Notes: generated by a model not told the origin, from the letters alone. A stretch of DNA of 64,000 nt from Paramagnetospirillum magnetotacticum MS-1 (GCF_000829825.1 NZ_JXSL01000023.1:62001-126000); one strand, 5' to 3'. Positions 47,937-57,329 are shown, counted from the first letter of the stretch. Program-made: numbers and translations.

Positions 47937-50339
47937 ATGACGGGAAGTGGGGGAATGGGCAGCATTCTCAGCAAATTTTCGCTGAAAATGCAGATTGGCT
48001 CACTTGTCGGTCTGGCCGGTATCATCCTACTGGTCTGTGCCGCGTCTCTTTGGATTGGAGGAGCATCCATTGAAGCCTCAAAGGCTGTGGCTACCAAAGA
48101 AAGCATTATAGGTGGGCAGGCAGCGGAGATGGATCGCGCCTTGCTCAATGCCCGCCGCCACGAAAAGGACTTTCTGCTGCGTAAAGATGCCAAGTATGTC
48201 GCAGAGCATGGCAAATCCTTAAAACTCGCTCATGCAGCCCTGGATTCCATGGTGTCGGCTATGGCTCCACAGGACCCACGACGAGGACAGGTCGAGACGG
48301 TGCGCCGAGGTCTCGCCAACTATGAAAATCTGTTCGCCAAGACTGCTGCGGGCTGGACCCGAGTGGGTCTAACGGAAAAGGACGGCCTGATGGGAACCCT
48401 TCGGGGATCTGTCCATGATGCTGAAACCATCCTAAAAGACCATGACGACCTGCGGTTGGCCAACCTCATGCTGATGATGCGTCGTCACGAGAAGGATTTT
48501 CTTGCCAGACTTGATCCGAAATACATTGACGAGATTGACACCCGGGTTGCCGAGTTTGGAAAGGCCCTCTCAGTTTCGGTAATTCCGACTAACATACGCC
48601 CGACCGTGCTTGATCGGATCGGCAGTTACCAGCGGGATTTCAAGGCTGCTGCTGCTGGGCTTCTCGATCTCGTTGCCACGACCAAATCCCTGAGCGAGAG
48701 CTACGCGGCTATTGCTCCTGTCATCACAGAACTGGTGGAACAGGCACACGCCGGGATGGTCGCATCGACAGATCAAGCTGAGTCGATTGGCAATGCCGTT
48801 AGCCGAATGCTGAACCTTGTCATGCTGGTCGGCTTTGCAGCCATGGTGATTATCGGGACTGCGATTACACGCTCCGTATCTCGCCCCATTGAGGGCATAA
48901 CGAGGGTCATGGGTGAGTTGGCGGGCAATAACATATCGGTCATGGTGCCCTTCACCGAGCGTGGCGACGAAATCGGGGCCATGGCCAAGTCGGTCAGCCA
49001 CTTCAAGGATCAATTGGGGCGCGTCAAGCAACTAGAGGCCGACCAAGCGGAGCAAAAACGTCGAGCCGAGGCGGACCGGCATGCCGCAATGCACCAGTTG
49101 GCTGACACGTTCGAGGAAAGTGTCGGTCAGGTAATCCACACCGTCACTTCGGCAGCTACCGAACTACAAGCCGCGTCGAGCCAGATGGCGGGCACAGCAG
49201 CCGAGACCAGCGCACAGGCGACCACGGTCGCGTCGGCGGCCCAGCAGGCATCGGCCAACGTCGAAACCGTCGCTGCCGCGACCGAGGAATTGACGTCATC
49301 GATCAATGAGATAGCACATCAGGTTGAACGCTCCCTCACCGTCTCGGATCGTGCCAGCGAAGAAGTAGGAGAGACTACGGCACAGGTATTGGCGCTGGCT
49401 GATACCGTCGGCAAAATCGGAGAAGTCGTCCAACTGATCAACGACATCGCCGCTCAGACCAATCTTCTCGCACTCAACGCCACAATCGAAGCGGCTCGGG
49501 CTGGTGAAGCAGGCAAGGGCTTCGCCGTCGTCGCTGGTGAGGTCAAGAATTTGGCCAACCAGACCGCGAGAGCGACCAGCGAAATCACTGGTCAAATCCT
49601 GGCAGTTCAAGAAGGCACGCATGCTGCTGTCGGAGCCATCGAGCGCATTGCAAAGATTATCGCGGAAATGAGTGAGACGAGTTCGGCTGTGGCGGCGGCG
49701 GTCCATCAGCAGACTGCTGCGACTGGCGAAATCGCCCGCAACGTTGAGCAGGCGGCAGTCGGCACGGACGAGGTATCGAGAAACATCGGTTCGGTCGAGA
49801 TGGCTGCCAGGGACACTGGGGCCGCCGCCGAGCAGATAGCAGAATCCTCTGCCGACCTCTCCAAACAGGCAGAGTTCCTTCGTCACGAGGTTGGCCGGTT
49901 TCTAACCCAAGTGCGGGCCGACAAGAAGCACATGACCCTATTGGAGTGGGATGTCTCCTTCGACACTGGCATTGAAGCCATCGACCGGCATCATCGGGGT
50001 TCGTTTAATCAAGTGAATGAATGTTATCGCCAGATGATGTCGGGTGATGGCGGCCAGAATTCGCTCGTCCTACTCTTAGATGTCGCTGAGCGAATGAAGC
50101 AGCATTTTGGTGAAGAAGAGGAGGAAATGGCTCGGCACTGCTACGCTGGTGCCGATGACCATCGCGGTAGCCACAAGTTATTTATTGATCGTATGAGCGA
50201 GCTGCTACGTGCTGTCGAACTCAAAAATCCCGATGCTGAATCTGAGATGTTCAACTACATCACCTCATGGCTTCGACACCACATCGTCAAGGATGACAAG
50301 CCCCTTGCTATATTTCTCCGGGACAAGCTTGTCGCCTGA
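47937..50339 (+). CDS. methyl-accepting chemotaxis protein with HBM sensor and C-terminal haemerythrin domain
   Basis: 800 residues from the ATG at 47937 (GAGGA upstream). Membrane helix 1 (about 20-43); periplasmic helical bimodular (HBM) sensor with its paired signature RRHEKDFL at about 73-80 and again at 181-188; membrane helix 2 (about 285-305); HAMP; cytosolic signalling domain with [25 protein letters not shown] and [13 protein letters not shown]; then from about residue 666 a bacteriohaemerythrin domain with the di-iron ligands in [24 protein letters not shown] and LRHHIVKDD. Chemoreceptors of this kind (DcrH type) couple O2 or redox state to CheA. Its DNA is less GC-rich than the host genes around, in line with transfer on the element. 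It reads opposite to the replication genes. Confidence 0.93.
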   Translation: MTGSGGMGSILSKFSLKMQIGSLVGLAGIILLVCAASLWIGGASIEASKAVATKESIIGGQAAEMDRALLNARRHEKDFLLRKDAKYVAEHGKSLKLAHAALDSMVSAMAPQDPRRGQVETVRRGLANYENLFAKTAAGWTRVGLTEKDGLMGTLRGSVHDAETILKDHDDLRLANLMLMMRRHEKDFLARLDPKYIDEIDTRVAEFGKALSVSVIPTNIRPTVLDRIGSYQRDFKAAAAGLLDLVATTKSLSESYAAIAPVITELVEQAHAGMVASTDQAESIGNAVSRMLNLVMLVGFAAMVIIGTAITRSVSRPIEGITRVMGELAGNNISVMVPFTERGDEIGAMAKSVSHFKDQLGRVKQLEADQAEQKRRAEADRHAAMHQLADTFEESVGQVIHTVTSAATELQAASSQMAGTAAETSAQATTVASAAQQASANVETVAAATEELTSSINEIAHQVERSLTVSDRASEEVGETTAQVLALADTVGKIGEVVQLINDIAAQTNLLALNATIEAARAGEAGKGFAVVAGEVKNLANQTARATSEITGQILAVQEGTHAAVGAIERIAKIIAEMSETSSAVAAAVHQQTAATGEIARNVEQAAVGTDEVSRNIGSVEMAARDTGAAAEQIAESSADLSKQAEFLRHEVGRFLTQVRADKKHMTLLEWDVSFDTGIEAIDRHHRGSFNQVNECYRQMMSGDGGQNSLVLLLDVAERMKQHFGEEEEEMARHCYAGADDHRGSHKLFIDRMSELLRAVELKNPDAESEMFNYITSWLRHHIVKDDKPLAIFLRDKLVA

Positions 50340-50579
50340 TGCCGACGTTAAAACAACTTTGGTTCTAGAGGTGTGTCAAAGTTTGGTGCTGGAAGCCAAG
50401 CCATTGCGGACGGCTCAAATTGGCACTGACCCGGCATAGCGGACGTTCTTTGTGAACGGCGGGTGTCTGGGGTAGAGCGGTCAGACACGGCCAGAGGCAT
50501 CATCGGGGACATTGCCACGGCGAGAGCCCTGCCCATATAGGCGGTTAGGTGTTTGCCCCAATCGATTAGGGACGAAAAG

Positions 50580-51056
50580 TCAGAGGAATTCGTCCCATTC
50601 GCTCTTGGTCGTCGCCTCGGATTCCTTGATTCCCAGGCGCGACCGCGAGAGAAAGTGCAGCCCCAACTCGCCCGCCAGACCTCGAAGACTGCGAGACGTT
50701 GATTCAATCACCAATCCAAAGGGCGAGGTCTTGGAGCCTCCAGCGGCAGTCGGAATGGCGATCCCGGTCTCGGCCATGGCGGCGACGGCTTGGCGGTAAA
50801 CCGACCACTGTTCGCAATAGAGTTGCAAGTGATTGCGATCCAGGGGCGACAGCATACCTCGCTCGCGCAGCAGGGGTGCAAGGCGTTGCCATTCCGCCAG
50901 GGCGACGCCTTGCAACTCTGGCGGCGGGGCGGTCACGTTGTCGGCCGGTGCTTCCTTGACGGCTTTGATGTTCTTTTTCGGGGTAGCGGTCCCGGCTTTG
51001 CACCGGGTCCCCTGCAGTCGGTGTATTTCAGCAGACTTGGCCAGTGCACCACGCAT
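50580..51056 (-). CDS. phage terminase small subunit, P27 family
   Basis: 158 residues. Pattern of the P27 (terS) family: N-terminal basic region, PPPELQGVALAEWQRLAPLL, LSPLDRNHLQLYCEQWSVYRQAVAAM, then GIAIPTAAGGSKTSPFGLVIES and a C-terminal GLHFLSRSRLGI. It recognises phage DNA for packaging together with a large terminase; none is encoded in the window. Ribosome-binding site GGAGGG before the ATG. A small terminase without the large one is a hallmark of satellites that redirect helper-phage packaging. Confidence 0.88.
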   Translation of the reverse strand: MRGALAKSAEIHRLQGTRCKAGTATPKKNIKAVKEAPADNVTAPPPELQGVALAEWQRLAPLLRERGMLSPLDRNHLQLYCEQWSVYRQAVAAMAETGIAIPTAAGGSKTSPFGLVIESTSRSLRGLAGELGLHFLSRSRLGIKESEATTKSEWDEFL

Positions 51057-51403
51057 TTCGAGCCTCCCTCCTGTAGGATAAAACTACAACATATCAATAT
51101 GATAGCACGGATCGCCGGGCGGCGAAAATAAGTTTGGGCATCGGGCCTACCCGCGTTTTTCCCCGGCGTCGGTGAAGCACCCCCGTTCCTGTAGTGATTT
51201 GCCATCCCCCCGGCTATTATCAGGTTGCTAATCGTGATGCTCAAGCCTCCCGATTAAGAACTCAGCTGGTGCTAATGACGCTCGCCGCGATATGGCTAAA
51301 TATTGTCACGGCCAGCACGCTTCTCGAGACAACATGAAAAAGCCGCATCCCGGTTACGGGATGCGGCTTCATTCAGGAAGACGCTTGAAAGTAGCGGATA
51401 GCC
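51057..51403. other. intergenic region between terS and phasin genes
   Basis: About 350 bases. It holds the phasin terminator (51335-51370) and, further on, a mixed-composition stretch with no gene-like frame. A promoter for terS is expected near 51060-51130; none is obvious. Confidence 0.5.
51335..51370 (-). terminator. intrinsic terminator of the phasin gene
   Basis: 13-bp perfect stem AAGCCGCATCCCG/CGGGATGCGGCTT with a four-base loop, followed on the minus strand by TTTTT. Confidence 0.9.
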
Positions 51404-51751
51404 TTACTTCTTAGCGGACTTCTGCGCGGCTTCGACCTGCTTCTTGACCGGTTCGAAAGCGGCGGTGAAGACGGTGGTGGTCAGTTCGGCAATCTTGCTG
51501 CTGTCGGCGACAGCGGCGTCAACGGCCTCTTTGACCAGCTTCTGCTGCAACGAGAGGAAATCTTCCGGCGACTTGACCGAGGCCAGTGCCTGGATGGAGG
51601 CGGTCAGCTTCTCGGCATTCTTCGTGGCCAGAGCCTGATAAGCCTTGGCCAGTTCCTGGAAACCGGCGATGGCGGCATTGCCGCTCTGGGTCAGGGCTTC
51701 GGCATTGGCTTTGGCGGCTGTGGTGATCTGGTCGAAAGCGGCGGTCGGCAT
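51404..51751 (-). CDS. phasin family protein (PHB-granule associated)
   Basis: 115 residues from the ATG at 51751; a longer frame to 51802 is open. Helical, Ala/Lys/Gln-rich phasin pattern: FDQITTAAKANAEALTQSGNAAIAGFQELAKAYQAL in two adjacent stretches, LASVKSPEDFLSLQQKLVKEAVDAAVADSS, and KKQVEAAQKSAKK at the end. Phasins coat polyhydroxyalkanoate granules and control their size. It has its own terminator and sits between terS and the primase gene, an unusual place for a storage protein; it looks like cargo. Confidence 0.85.
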   Translation of the reverse strand: MPTAAFDQITTAAKANAEALTQSGNAAIAGFQELAKAYQALATKNAEKLTASIQALASVKSPEDFLSLQQKLVKEAVDAAVADSSKIAELTTTVFTAAFEPVKKQVEAAQKSAKK

Positions 51752-51927
51752 TGAGATTATCCTTGGTTTGGGTTTGCGCACGATAATGCTGCGCTGCAAC
51801 ATGCCCCCTTTATACGTACGACATAGAGAAAATCAAGAGAGATGTTGCGGCGCAGCATTTCGGGATTGTCATAGCCCAAGAGCGTCAGTGCCGCCACCGT
51901 CTCAGCCCAAATCCGCACGACCACCAT

Positions 51928-54900
51928 CTAGCCCGTCAGGTCAGCACTGCTTTGCGCTGCCGACACAGCGGCCACGATTGTCTGATCGAAACCAGGACGC
52001 GACAACCACTCGTGCAGCATATCGGCATCGCCAGACAACTGGACACGACCATCGCCCAGCGCCACCATGGCCATATAGTTGCACTTGGCTCTAACTGGCT
52101 CACAGACGGCCAGGGCACCAGCCCAGACCGTGACGGCGGCGGCGACAGCGGCGGCGGTCGGATAGCGTTCGGCGTCCACCAGGATGGTTGCACCCTTCCG
52201 CTTTCCTGCGGTCTGGTAGCGGTATTCGGTAAAGGTGCGAATATCGGTGGTTCTCCTATAGGAGTCTCTTATAGGAGTTTCACCGATATTCGCGCTTATC
52301 AGCCAAGACCGGACAGAATCCAGTTGCTCCTTGATCTCCGGGTGATCCCGGAACCATTGCCGGGCCGCGTCGGCAGGGTCGGCCGCCTCGCCGAACAACT
52401 CCTTGCAGACTCCAGCGACACCGGCCCAATTGGAGGGCACCAGCCCACGGGCCAGCATCAGCCCGACCGGGTCCACCCCATTTATCACGCTATCCCAGGT
52501 CACCCATTCGTCGATCTCGATGGGCAAGGGTACATTGGTCATAATGACAATCTCCACGGGGTTGGCGGCCGTCCGGCGAACAGATCGGGCGCGGGCTTCG
52601 GCCTGGATCAGCGGGGCGTCGGTAATCTGCCATCGGATCGCCTCGGCGTCGGCATCAGGATGGTAATCGGCGGTCATCGGGCGGCCACTACCACCCCGGC
52701 CAAGGGCGACCACCTCGGCCCTCAGATAGCGGTCACCCTCGACCGGCACCGGCAACCGCCCAAACAGAACGGACGCTATATCCTCGGCCACCCGTACCGG
52801 GACCATAGGCCGGGAAACGGTCCAGACTTTGGCCACGTCCCGCCAATCGTCCACCCCGGTAAAGTCGCCAAAATGAGTGACGTCGGTTGCACCCATGCGG
52901 GCCGGATCAGTCAGCGTCTTAGGGGTGGCCATACCGATTCCTGCAAGGTGCGCCTCGGTGTCCTGGGGCATGATGGCCAGCCCGCGCTTGCCCTCGGCGG
53001 CCAGGGCCGCAGCCTCGATCTCCAACAGCAACCCCGACCGCTCGGCATTGTTGGCGGCGGTCACGGCATCCTTGCCAGTGACCTTTTTTCCGGGGGCAAT
53101 CTTCCGGTAGGCCACGGCCGAGTCATAGACCTGGATGCGGCGGGCATGGGGCGCAATCGCCTCGGCCTCGGCCACCACCAGGAAGCCCGGCAAGAACGCC
53201 TCGGCCAAGTGGGGATTCATCGTGGCATCAAGGTGCAGGATAGGCGCGGCCAGCCATGCCGGGCGGATATCCTCCCGCCAGCGGATTCGGACACCCTCGA
53301 CGGCGACACCGCCCACCGGAATGGTCCCACGCACCAGATAGCAGGCTTCCGGCTCCGCATGGTCCATCAGATGGACAACGCCAGCCCAGAACCGGGCGCA
53401 GGCGACCGACCGGCGGTTATTGTCGGCCCATTGCGCCGTGGCCTTGTCCACTTCGTCTTTGGTCATGCCGGGACGGATCACGGAGTCCAAGTCATGCTTC
53501 GCGTTCAATGCCAGCTTGCGCGCCTCGGCCGCCATGGTGGCCGTGATCCCGGCCGCCTCGAATGCTTCACGCGAAAGACGGCCATGGGTGGCCGCTTCCG
53601 CAATGGCGGCGGCCAGCGATGCATACCGCCTGTAGGCATCCTCAGCAGCTTTGCGGGCGGCCTCGCGCTCCGCCTCGGACAGCGCCACCAGCTTGCCGTT
53701 GATCCGGGTGGACTTCCGGCCCAGATCGAACTTGGGGCCGCGCTTTAGCTCGTCGAGGGTGAGACCGTAGGGCCGCTCCACACCGCCGGTCATGCCCAAC
53801 CAGGGGGATTCATCGATAATCACAACGTCAAAAGGGTCGCGCCCCTCCCGCTTGAAAACCTTCGGCGGCGGGCTGGTCAGGGCAGCATGGGCGAAAATCC
53901 AGATACTGGCGACCTGCGATTCCTGTCGGCGATAACCGCACGGGGCGATGGGCTTGGACGGGTGGTCCGGGTGGAATGGGCAATACACCCGCTTCATGCC
54001 CTTGCCCTTCACGCACAGGGCATCACGGCCGCCACCAGCCCGGCGCAGCACCTCGGCCGCCTCTTCATTGGGGCACATCCGGCGGCCGGGATTCTCGGGG
54101 TCTTCGCGTTCGGCTCCGCGCCAGATCGCGGCCACCGGCTTGCCCGCCATGGCGTTGATGCGGGCGGCGATCCCGTCCGACAGGCGATGGGTCGGCACCA
54201 TGATGGCTATCAAAATGTCCGGGTGATCGGCGACCAAATCCAGGGCAAGCCGGATAGCCACTTCGGTCTTGCCAATGCCCGCGCCGACCTTCGCGCCCCA
54301 CCGGGGAATGTCGGTATCCTGGGGCCGGTCAAACAGCTTATCCGCCAACCCGGACACCAGCCCATAATCGTCGTCGGATTCCCCGCTGTCCCCCGTCCGG
54401 GCGGCCACCAGGGCAGCTTGACGGCGGGCGGCGTGTTCCGGCACGGCGGCGAAGAAAGGGGCCAGGGCGGCCCGCAGATCGGCGGCGGCTTCGTCGGCGG
54501 TCATGGTGGGCGCGGGGAAGTCCGGCTCCGGTGATCCGACCCAACCATTACGGCGGGCGTCGCGCAGGATGGTGGCACATGTCACACCACCGGCCGCCCC
54601 TCGGGGTTTCAGCCCGGCCCATGTGGTTTCCGTATAGTCGGCGTCGTATTTATCCGACCTCTCCGACCAATCCCGCCAGAGGTCGAATCCGTCCTCGCCG
54701 AACGCGCCTTTCAGGGCATAGGCATAGCGGACCCAGTCATGGTAATCGGCATCATTGGGCACATGGGCCAGCGCCTCGGCGACCCGCGACAACCCCACGT
54801 TGTTGCCGGTTACCGAGGTGCGCCGATCACCTCCGCTTGTGATCGCCGATCTACCGCCCTTCGACACCGCGCCATGGCGCGCCAGGATCACGCGGACCTC

Positions 54901-55518
54901 GGCCAAGAACGCCTCGACCATCTCGGCCGTGATGGCGGTCAGGCGATCATGGGGCCACGCCAGAAGGTCGCCGGACGGCCACTGGTACGGCTTGCCAGTG
55001 CCTGGGTGGATGGCGGCGGCAACAAACTGTTTCCCGCCGCCGGACAGCACCTCGACATTGTGCCATTTGTAGCCCTTGGCGGCGGTATCATCGCCCGGAA
55101 AGGCGCACTCGCCGACACTGGTGTACGGCATGTCCTCGGGGCCGCTATAGACCCGCAAACGCTTCGGCCATGCGCCGATGCGGACAGGGGCCGGGCCGAG
55201 GATTCGCTCGGCGGCGGCGTCGATCTCGTCGGCCGCCTCGGGGTGCCGGACGTCAATATCGATGGCCGGGGTGGCCAGGGCCAGAACGCCAATGCCGTAT
55301 TTGGCGGTGCAGGGATCGATGGACCATTCCGCGACCTGCTTAACGGTCAGGTTCCGGGCGTGGATCGGCCATCCCCTCTGATCCGGCCGCTTGGTGCCAG
55401 GGTCCACCGGGATGACGTAATACCCGGCGCGGCGATAGGCGACAGCGTCCCGGCCGAAATACGGCGGCGCGTCATCCTTGCCCACATCGGGCGAATCTGG
55501 TACATCATGAAAGGTCAT
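51928..55518 (-). CDS. primase-polymerase/helicase replication protein
   Basis: 1196 residues. N-terminal Prim-Pol domain (YRRAGYYVIPVDPGTKRPDQRGW; acidic AIDIDV at about 85-90; GGGKQFVAAAIHPGTG), a PriCT-2-like segment (VAEALAHVPNDADYHDWVRYA, about 245-305), then a helicase-like ATPase part with Walker A GAGIGKTEVAI (about 413-423), a Cys-rich insertion (about 480-530), Walker B VVIIDESPW (about 565-573), and a long C-terminal region. Such proteins initiate replication of satellites and plasmids (P4-alpha and PICI Rep/Pri analogues). SD AAGGTAAG. A strong palindrome (52238-52292) lies in its 3' part. Confidence 0.85.
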   Translation of the reverse strand: MTFHDVPDSPDVGKDDAPPYFGRDAVAYRRAGYYVIPVDPGTKRPDQRGWPIHARNLTVKQVAEWSIDPCTAKYGIGVLALATPAIDIDVRHPEAADEIDAAAERILGPAPVRIGAWPKRLRVYSGPEDMPYTSVGECAFPGDDTAAKGYKWHNVEVLSGGGKQFVAAAIHPGTGKPYQWPSGDLLAWPHDRLTAITAEMVEAFLAEVRVILARHGAVSKGGRSAITSGGDRRTSVTGNNVGLSRVAEALAHVPNDADYHDWVRYAYALKGAFGEDGFDLWRDWSERSDKYDADYTETTWAGLKPRGAAGGVTCATILRDARRNGWVGSPEPDFPAPTMTADEAAADLRAALAPFFAAVPEHAARRQAALVAARTGDSGESDDDYGLVSGLADKLFDRPQDTDIPRWGAKVGAGIGKTEVAIRLALDLVADHPDILIAIMVPTHRLSDGIAARINAMAGKPVAAIWRGAEREDPENPGRRMCPNEEAAEVLRRAGGGRDALCVKGKGMKRVYCPFHPDHPSKPIAPCGYRRQESQVASIWIFAHAALTSPPPKVFKREGRDPFDVVIIDESPWLGMTGGVERPYGLTLDELKRGPKFDLGRKSTRINGKLVALSEAEREAARKAAEDAYRRYASLAAAIAEAATHGRLSREAFEAAGITATMAAEARKLALNAKHDLDSVIRPGMTKDEVDKATAQWADNNRRSVACARFWAGVVHLMDHAEPEACYLVRGTIPVGGVAVEGVRIRWREDIRPAWLAAPILHLDATMNPHLAEAFLPGFLVVAEAEAIAPHARRIQVYDSAVAYRKIAPGKKVTGKDAVTAANNAERSGLLLEIEAAALAAEGKRGLAIMPQDTEAHLAGIGMATPKTLTDPARMGATDVTHFGDFTGVDDWRDVAKVWTVSRPMVPVRVAEDIASVLFGRLPVPVEGDRYLRAEVVALGRGGSGRPMTADYHPDADAEAIRWQITDAPLIQAEARARSVRRTAANPVEIVIMTNVPLPIEIDEWVTWDSVINGVDPVGLMLARGLVPSNWAGVAGVCKELFGEAADPADAARQWFRDHPEIKEQLDSVRSWLISANIGETPIRDSYRRTTDIRTFTEYRYQTAGKRKGATILVDAERYPTAAAVAAAVTVWAGALAVCEPVRAKCNYMAMVALGDGRVQLSGDADMLHEWLSRPGFDQTIVAAVSAAQSSADLTG
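52238..52292. repeat. strong hairpin inside the primase gene
   Basis: Outer arms of 12 bp (CGAATATCGGTG / CACCGATATTCG) and inner arms of 8 bp (CTCCTATA / TATAGGAG), separated by a three-base internal loop, close a 9-base loop. The 20 paired positions are perfect. It lies in codons about 1076-1093 of the primase. Possible origin, single-strand initiation site, or control element. Confidence 0.8.
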
Positions 55519-55577
55519 AGTTACTTACCTTTTACGGCCGCTCGGATTGGTCCTCCGGGCGGCCGTTTTCATTGGTT

Positions 55578-55934
55578 TCAGTCGGGCGACAATGCCCTCG
55601 GCTTCGGGCTGGACAAGGCGACCAGCCTCACAGGCCCGGCGGTCAGTATGGCGTGGCCGACCCAGGCAGCGAGACCGGGGGCGCGGCGGGCCGCCTCAAG
55701 GGCGGCGTCGCGGTCCTCGGCCACCAGGGCGGCGACCATTTCGCAGATGACCGGCTTAGGGGCACCGGCCTTGAAGAGTTTGGACAGCAAGGCGGCCCGG
55801 ATTTCCGGGGCGGCTGCATTGACCAAATTCGCGGGGGCGTACTTTTCGCCCTTCATGGCCAAGTCGAAATGCCGGGTCAGATGATCCGGCAGCCATGCCC
55901 GGACGGCGGCCAGGGCGTAGTGGGGGGCGGTCAT
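55578..55934 (-). CDS. hypothetical protein
   Basis: 118 residues, Ala-rich and helical (HYALAAVRAWLPDHLTRHF, LLSKLFKAGAPKPVICEMVAALVAEDRDAALEAARR). Ends 59 bases before the primase gene on the same strand, so it is part of the same transcript. Weakly resembles small proteins found beside primases in satellites, but I recognise no family. Confidence 0.6.
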   Translation of the reverse strand: MTAPHYALAAVRAWLPDHLTRHFDLAMKGEKYAPANLVNAAAPEIRAALLSKLFKAGAPKPVICEMVAALVAEDRDAALEAARRAPGLAAWVGHAILTAGPVRLVALSSPKPRALSPD

Positions 55935-55974
55935 TCGACCGCCCCATTACGCCCATATAGGTAAGGGGCGGAGG

Positions 55975-56775
55975 TCACCAGCACCCCCCGACCCGATCGA
56001 ATTCGCCCCGGAAATCGTCGAGCTTCTTCAGCAACGCGACCGCGTCAGCAAGCCGCATTTCGCCACGTTCGACGGGCTTTGCTTCAGCGAAAAATTCTTC
56101 CTGATCAGCCGCAGCTTCGGGGATTGTGAGGCCCTTCGGCGAAAGCGTCGAATGAAAGCGGTAGTTCGCCACCTTCCAGACCCAAAGACCGCCGTGGAGG
56201 TCTGATGCCTCCGCCATGCCAATCCTGGCCAGAAGAGCGACCCCGCGATCCTTGAGGTCGTAATAATCACGCTTCACAAAAGCATGCTCCCGCGCAATGC
56301 CGTACATCTTGCGCCGATACGTTGCCGATGCCGCATCGCGGCGGCGCTTTGCCGCACGGTTGACCGCGAAAATGGCTTTCGCGATGTTTTCCGGTGTCGC
56401 CTCCACCTCGACCGGCACCACCGGCGGGCGGCGGCGGCGACCGGAAGGGCGGACTTGATTGGCCGACCACCAGTCGCCCCACCCAGACCAGCACCACTTC
56501 GACTTGGCGGGAATCGCATCGGGGATCGGCTCATAGCCGAGGCGTCGCCATTCGGTCGTATTCTTGAGGTCAGGTTCGTCCCGGACAAGGAAGGCGGCGA
56601 CCTCATCCAAGGTCGCCTCATAGGCGCAGCCGAGAACCACGTTGTTGCGGAAATCGACGAGTTGATACAGCCCTTGATTATTGCTGTGGGGCTGGCCACG
56701 CAGGCGCGACTTGATCAGGCGGTGATCCAGGCGAGCGGCCTTGCGGCGGAGGGCGGATTCGGTGATGGTCATCAT
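55975..56775 (-). CDS. hypothetical protein
   Basis: 266 residues. Basic N-terminal half (RRKAARLDHRLIKSRLRGQ), a hydrophobic YQLVDFRNNVVLGCAYEATLDEVAAFL segment in two parts, Trp-rich motif WCWSGWGDWWSA near residue 95, then an Arg-rich linker and helical C-terminus. Its start overlaps the stop of the 129-residue gene by four bases. Not recognised; the basic content suggests nucleic-acid contact. Confidence 0.6.
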   Translation of the reverse strand: MMTITESALRRKAARLDHRLIKSRLRGQPHSNNQGLYQLVDFRNNVVLGCAYEATLDEVAAFLVRDEPDLKNTTEWRRLGYEPIPDAIPAKSKWCWSGWGDWWSANQVRPSGRRRRPPVVPVEVEATPENIAKAIFAVNRAAKRRRDAASATYRRKMYGIAREHAFVKRDYYDLKDRGVALLARIGMAEASDLHGGLWVWKVANYRFHSTLSPKGLTIPEAAADQEEFFAEAKPVERGEMRLADAVALLKKLDDFRGEFDRVGGCW

Positions 56776-57161
56776 GCGGCCTCCCCGGCGGCGACCCGCT
56801 CCGACAGGATGCTATTCATGACGCCGATCAGCGGCACAAGCATGCCGCACGGCATGTCGGCGGTAATGCCGCGCAACAGCTCCGCCAACAAGTCAACATA
56901 GTCTTCGCTCGGGTCATTCCGGGCAACGTCGGCCATGTGCTCGGCCAGAGCCGAACCGACCGCGCCCTTGTCGAACTTGTACGCGGCCATGAGGGCGGCC
57001 ATGGGGTCGAGGTTCTGACCTTTGAACTTGGTGAACTGTGTGGCCACGGGGGCGACCTTGTTGCGAGTGTTGAACTTGTTGATCTCGACGGCCAGGGCGA
57101 TCTCGACGTCGGCGAAATGCGACAAGAAACGGGCGAGGGTAGCGGGGCGATTGGTATTCAT
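56772..57161 (-). CDS. hypothetical protein
   Basis: 129 residues with helical pattern (RFLSHFADVEIALAVEINKF, LDPMAALMAAYKFDKGAVGSALAEHMADVA, YVDLLAELLRGITADM). SD AAAGGAAT upstream of the ATG. Just upstream are two GTAACGCGTTAC-like palindromes, possible operators of this transcript. Not recognised. Confidence 0.6.
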   Translation of the reverse strand: MNTNRPATLARFLSHFADVEIALAVEINKFNTRNKVAPVATQFTKFKGQNLDPMAALMAAYKFDKGAVGSALAEHMADVARNDPSEDYVDLLAELLRGITADMPCGMLVPLIGVMNSILSERVAAGEAA

Positions 57162-57191
57162 GATGATTCCTTTCGGGGAAATTTGGGGGTG

Positions 57192-57232
57192 GTAACGCGT
57201 TACTTTCGGCGTCCCGGCTGGTCACGCGTTAC
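57192..57232 (-). promoter_or_regulatory. paired GTAACGCGTTAC palindromes
   Basis: A perfect 12-bp palindrome at 57192-57203 and an imperfect copy (GTCACGCGTTAC) at 57221-57232, centre spacing 29 bases, i.e. close to three helix turns, upstream of the 129-residue gene. Candidate binding sites of an element-borne repressor or of AlpA. Confidence 0.55.
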
Positions 57233-57329
57233 CTCGCTGGTAGGCGAGACGGATCAGCTCCTTGAGGCGACGCGCGCCTTGGGCGTTGTATTCGTGGAGG
57301 GCGTCGTTGAAGGCGTTGGAGATAGTCAT
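57222..57329 (-). CDS. small ORF, 35 residues
   Basis: Reads MTISNAFNDALHEYNAQGARR and continues to a stop at 57222. The ATG overlaps the stop codon of the AlpA-like gene (ATGA), which implies translational coupling. Helical and charged. Not recognised; too short to be sure. Confidence 0.5.
   Translation of the reverse strand: MTISNAFNDALHEYNAQGARRLKELIRLAYQRGNA

Noticed and set aside
50340-50579. Remnant of a large terminase after terS
   Set aside because: Read in all frames; no Walker or nuclease motif and no similarity by eye to TerL.
50933-51244. 103-codon minus-strand frame overlapping the terS start
   Set aside because: Out of frame with terS, basic low-complexity product, no signal of its own.
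51952-53748. 598-codon plus-strand frame opposite the primase gene
   Set aside because: Shadow of the primase/helicase, whose motifs on the minus strand are clear.
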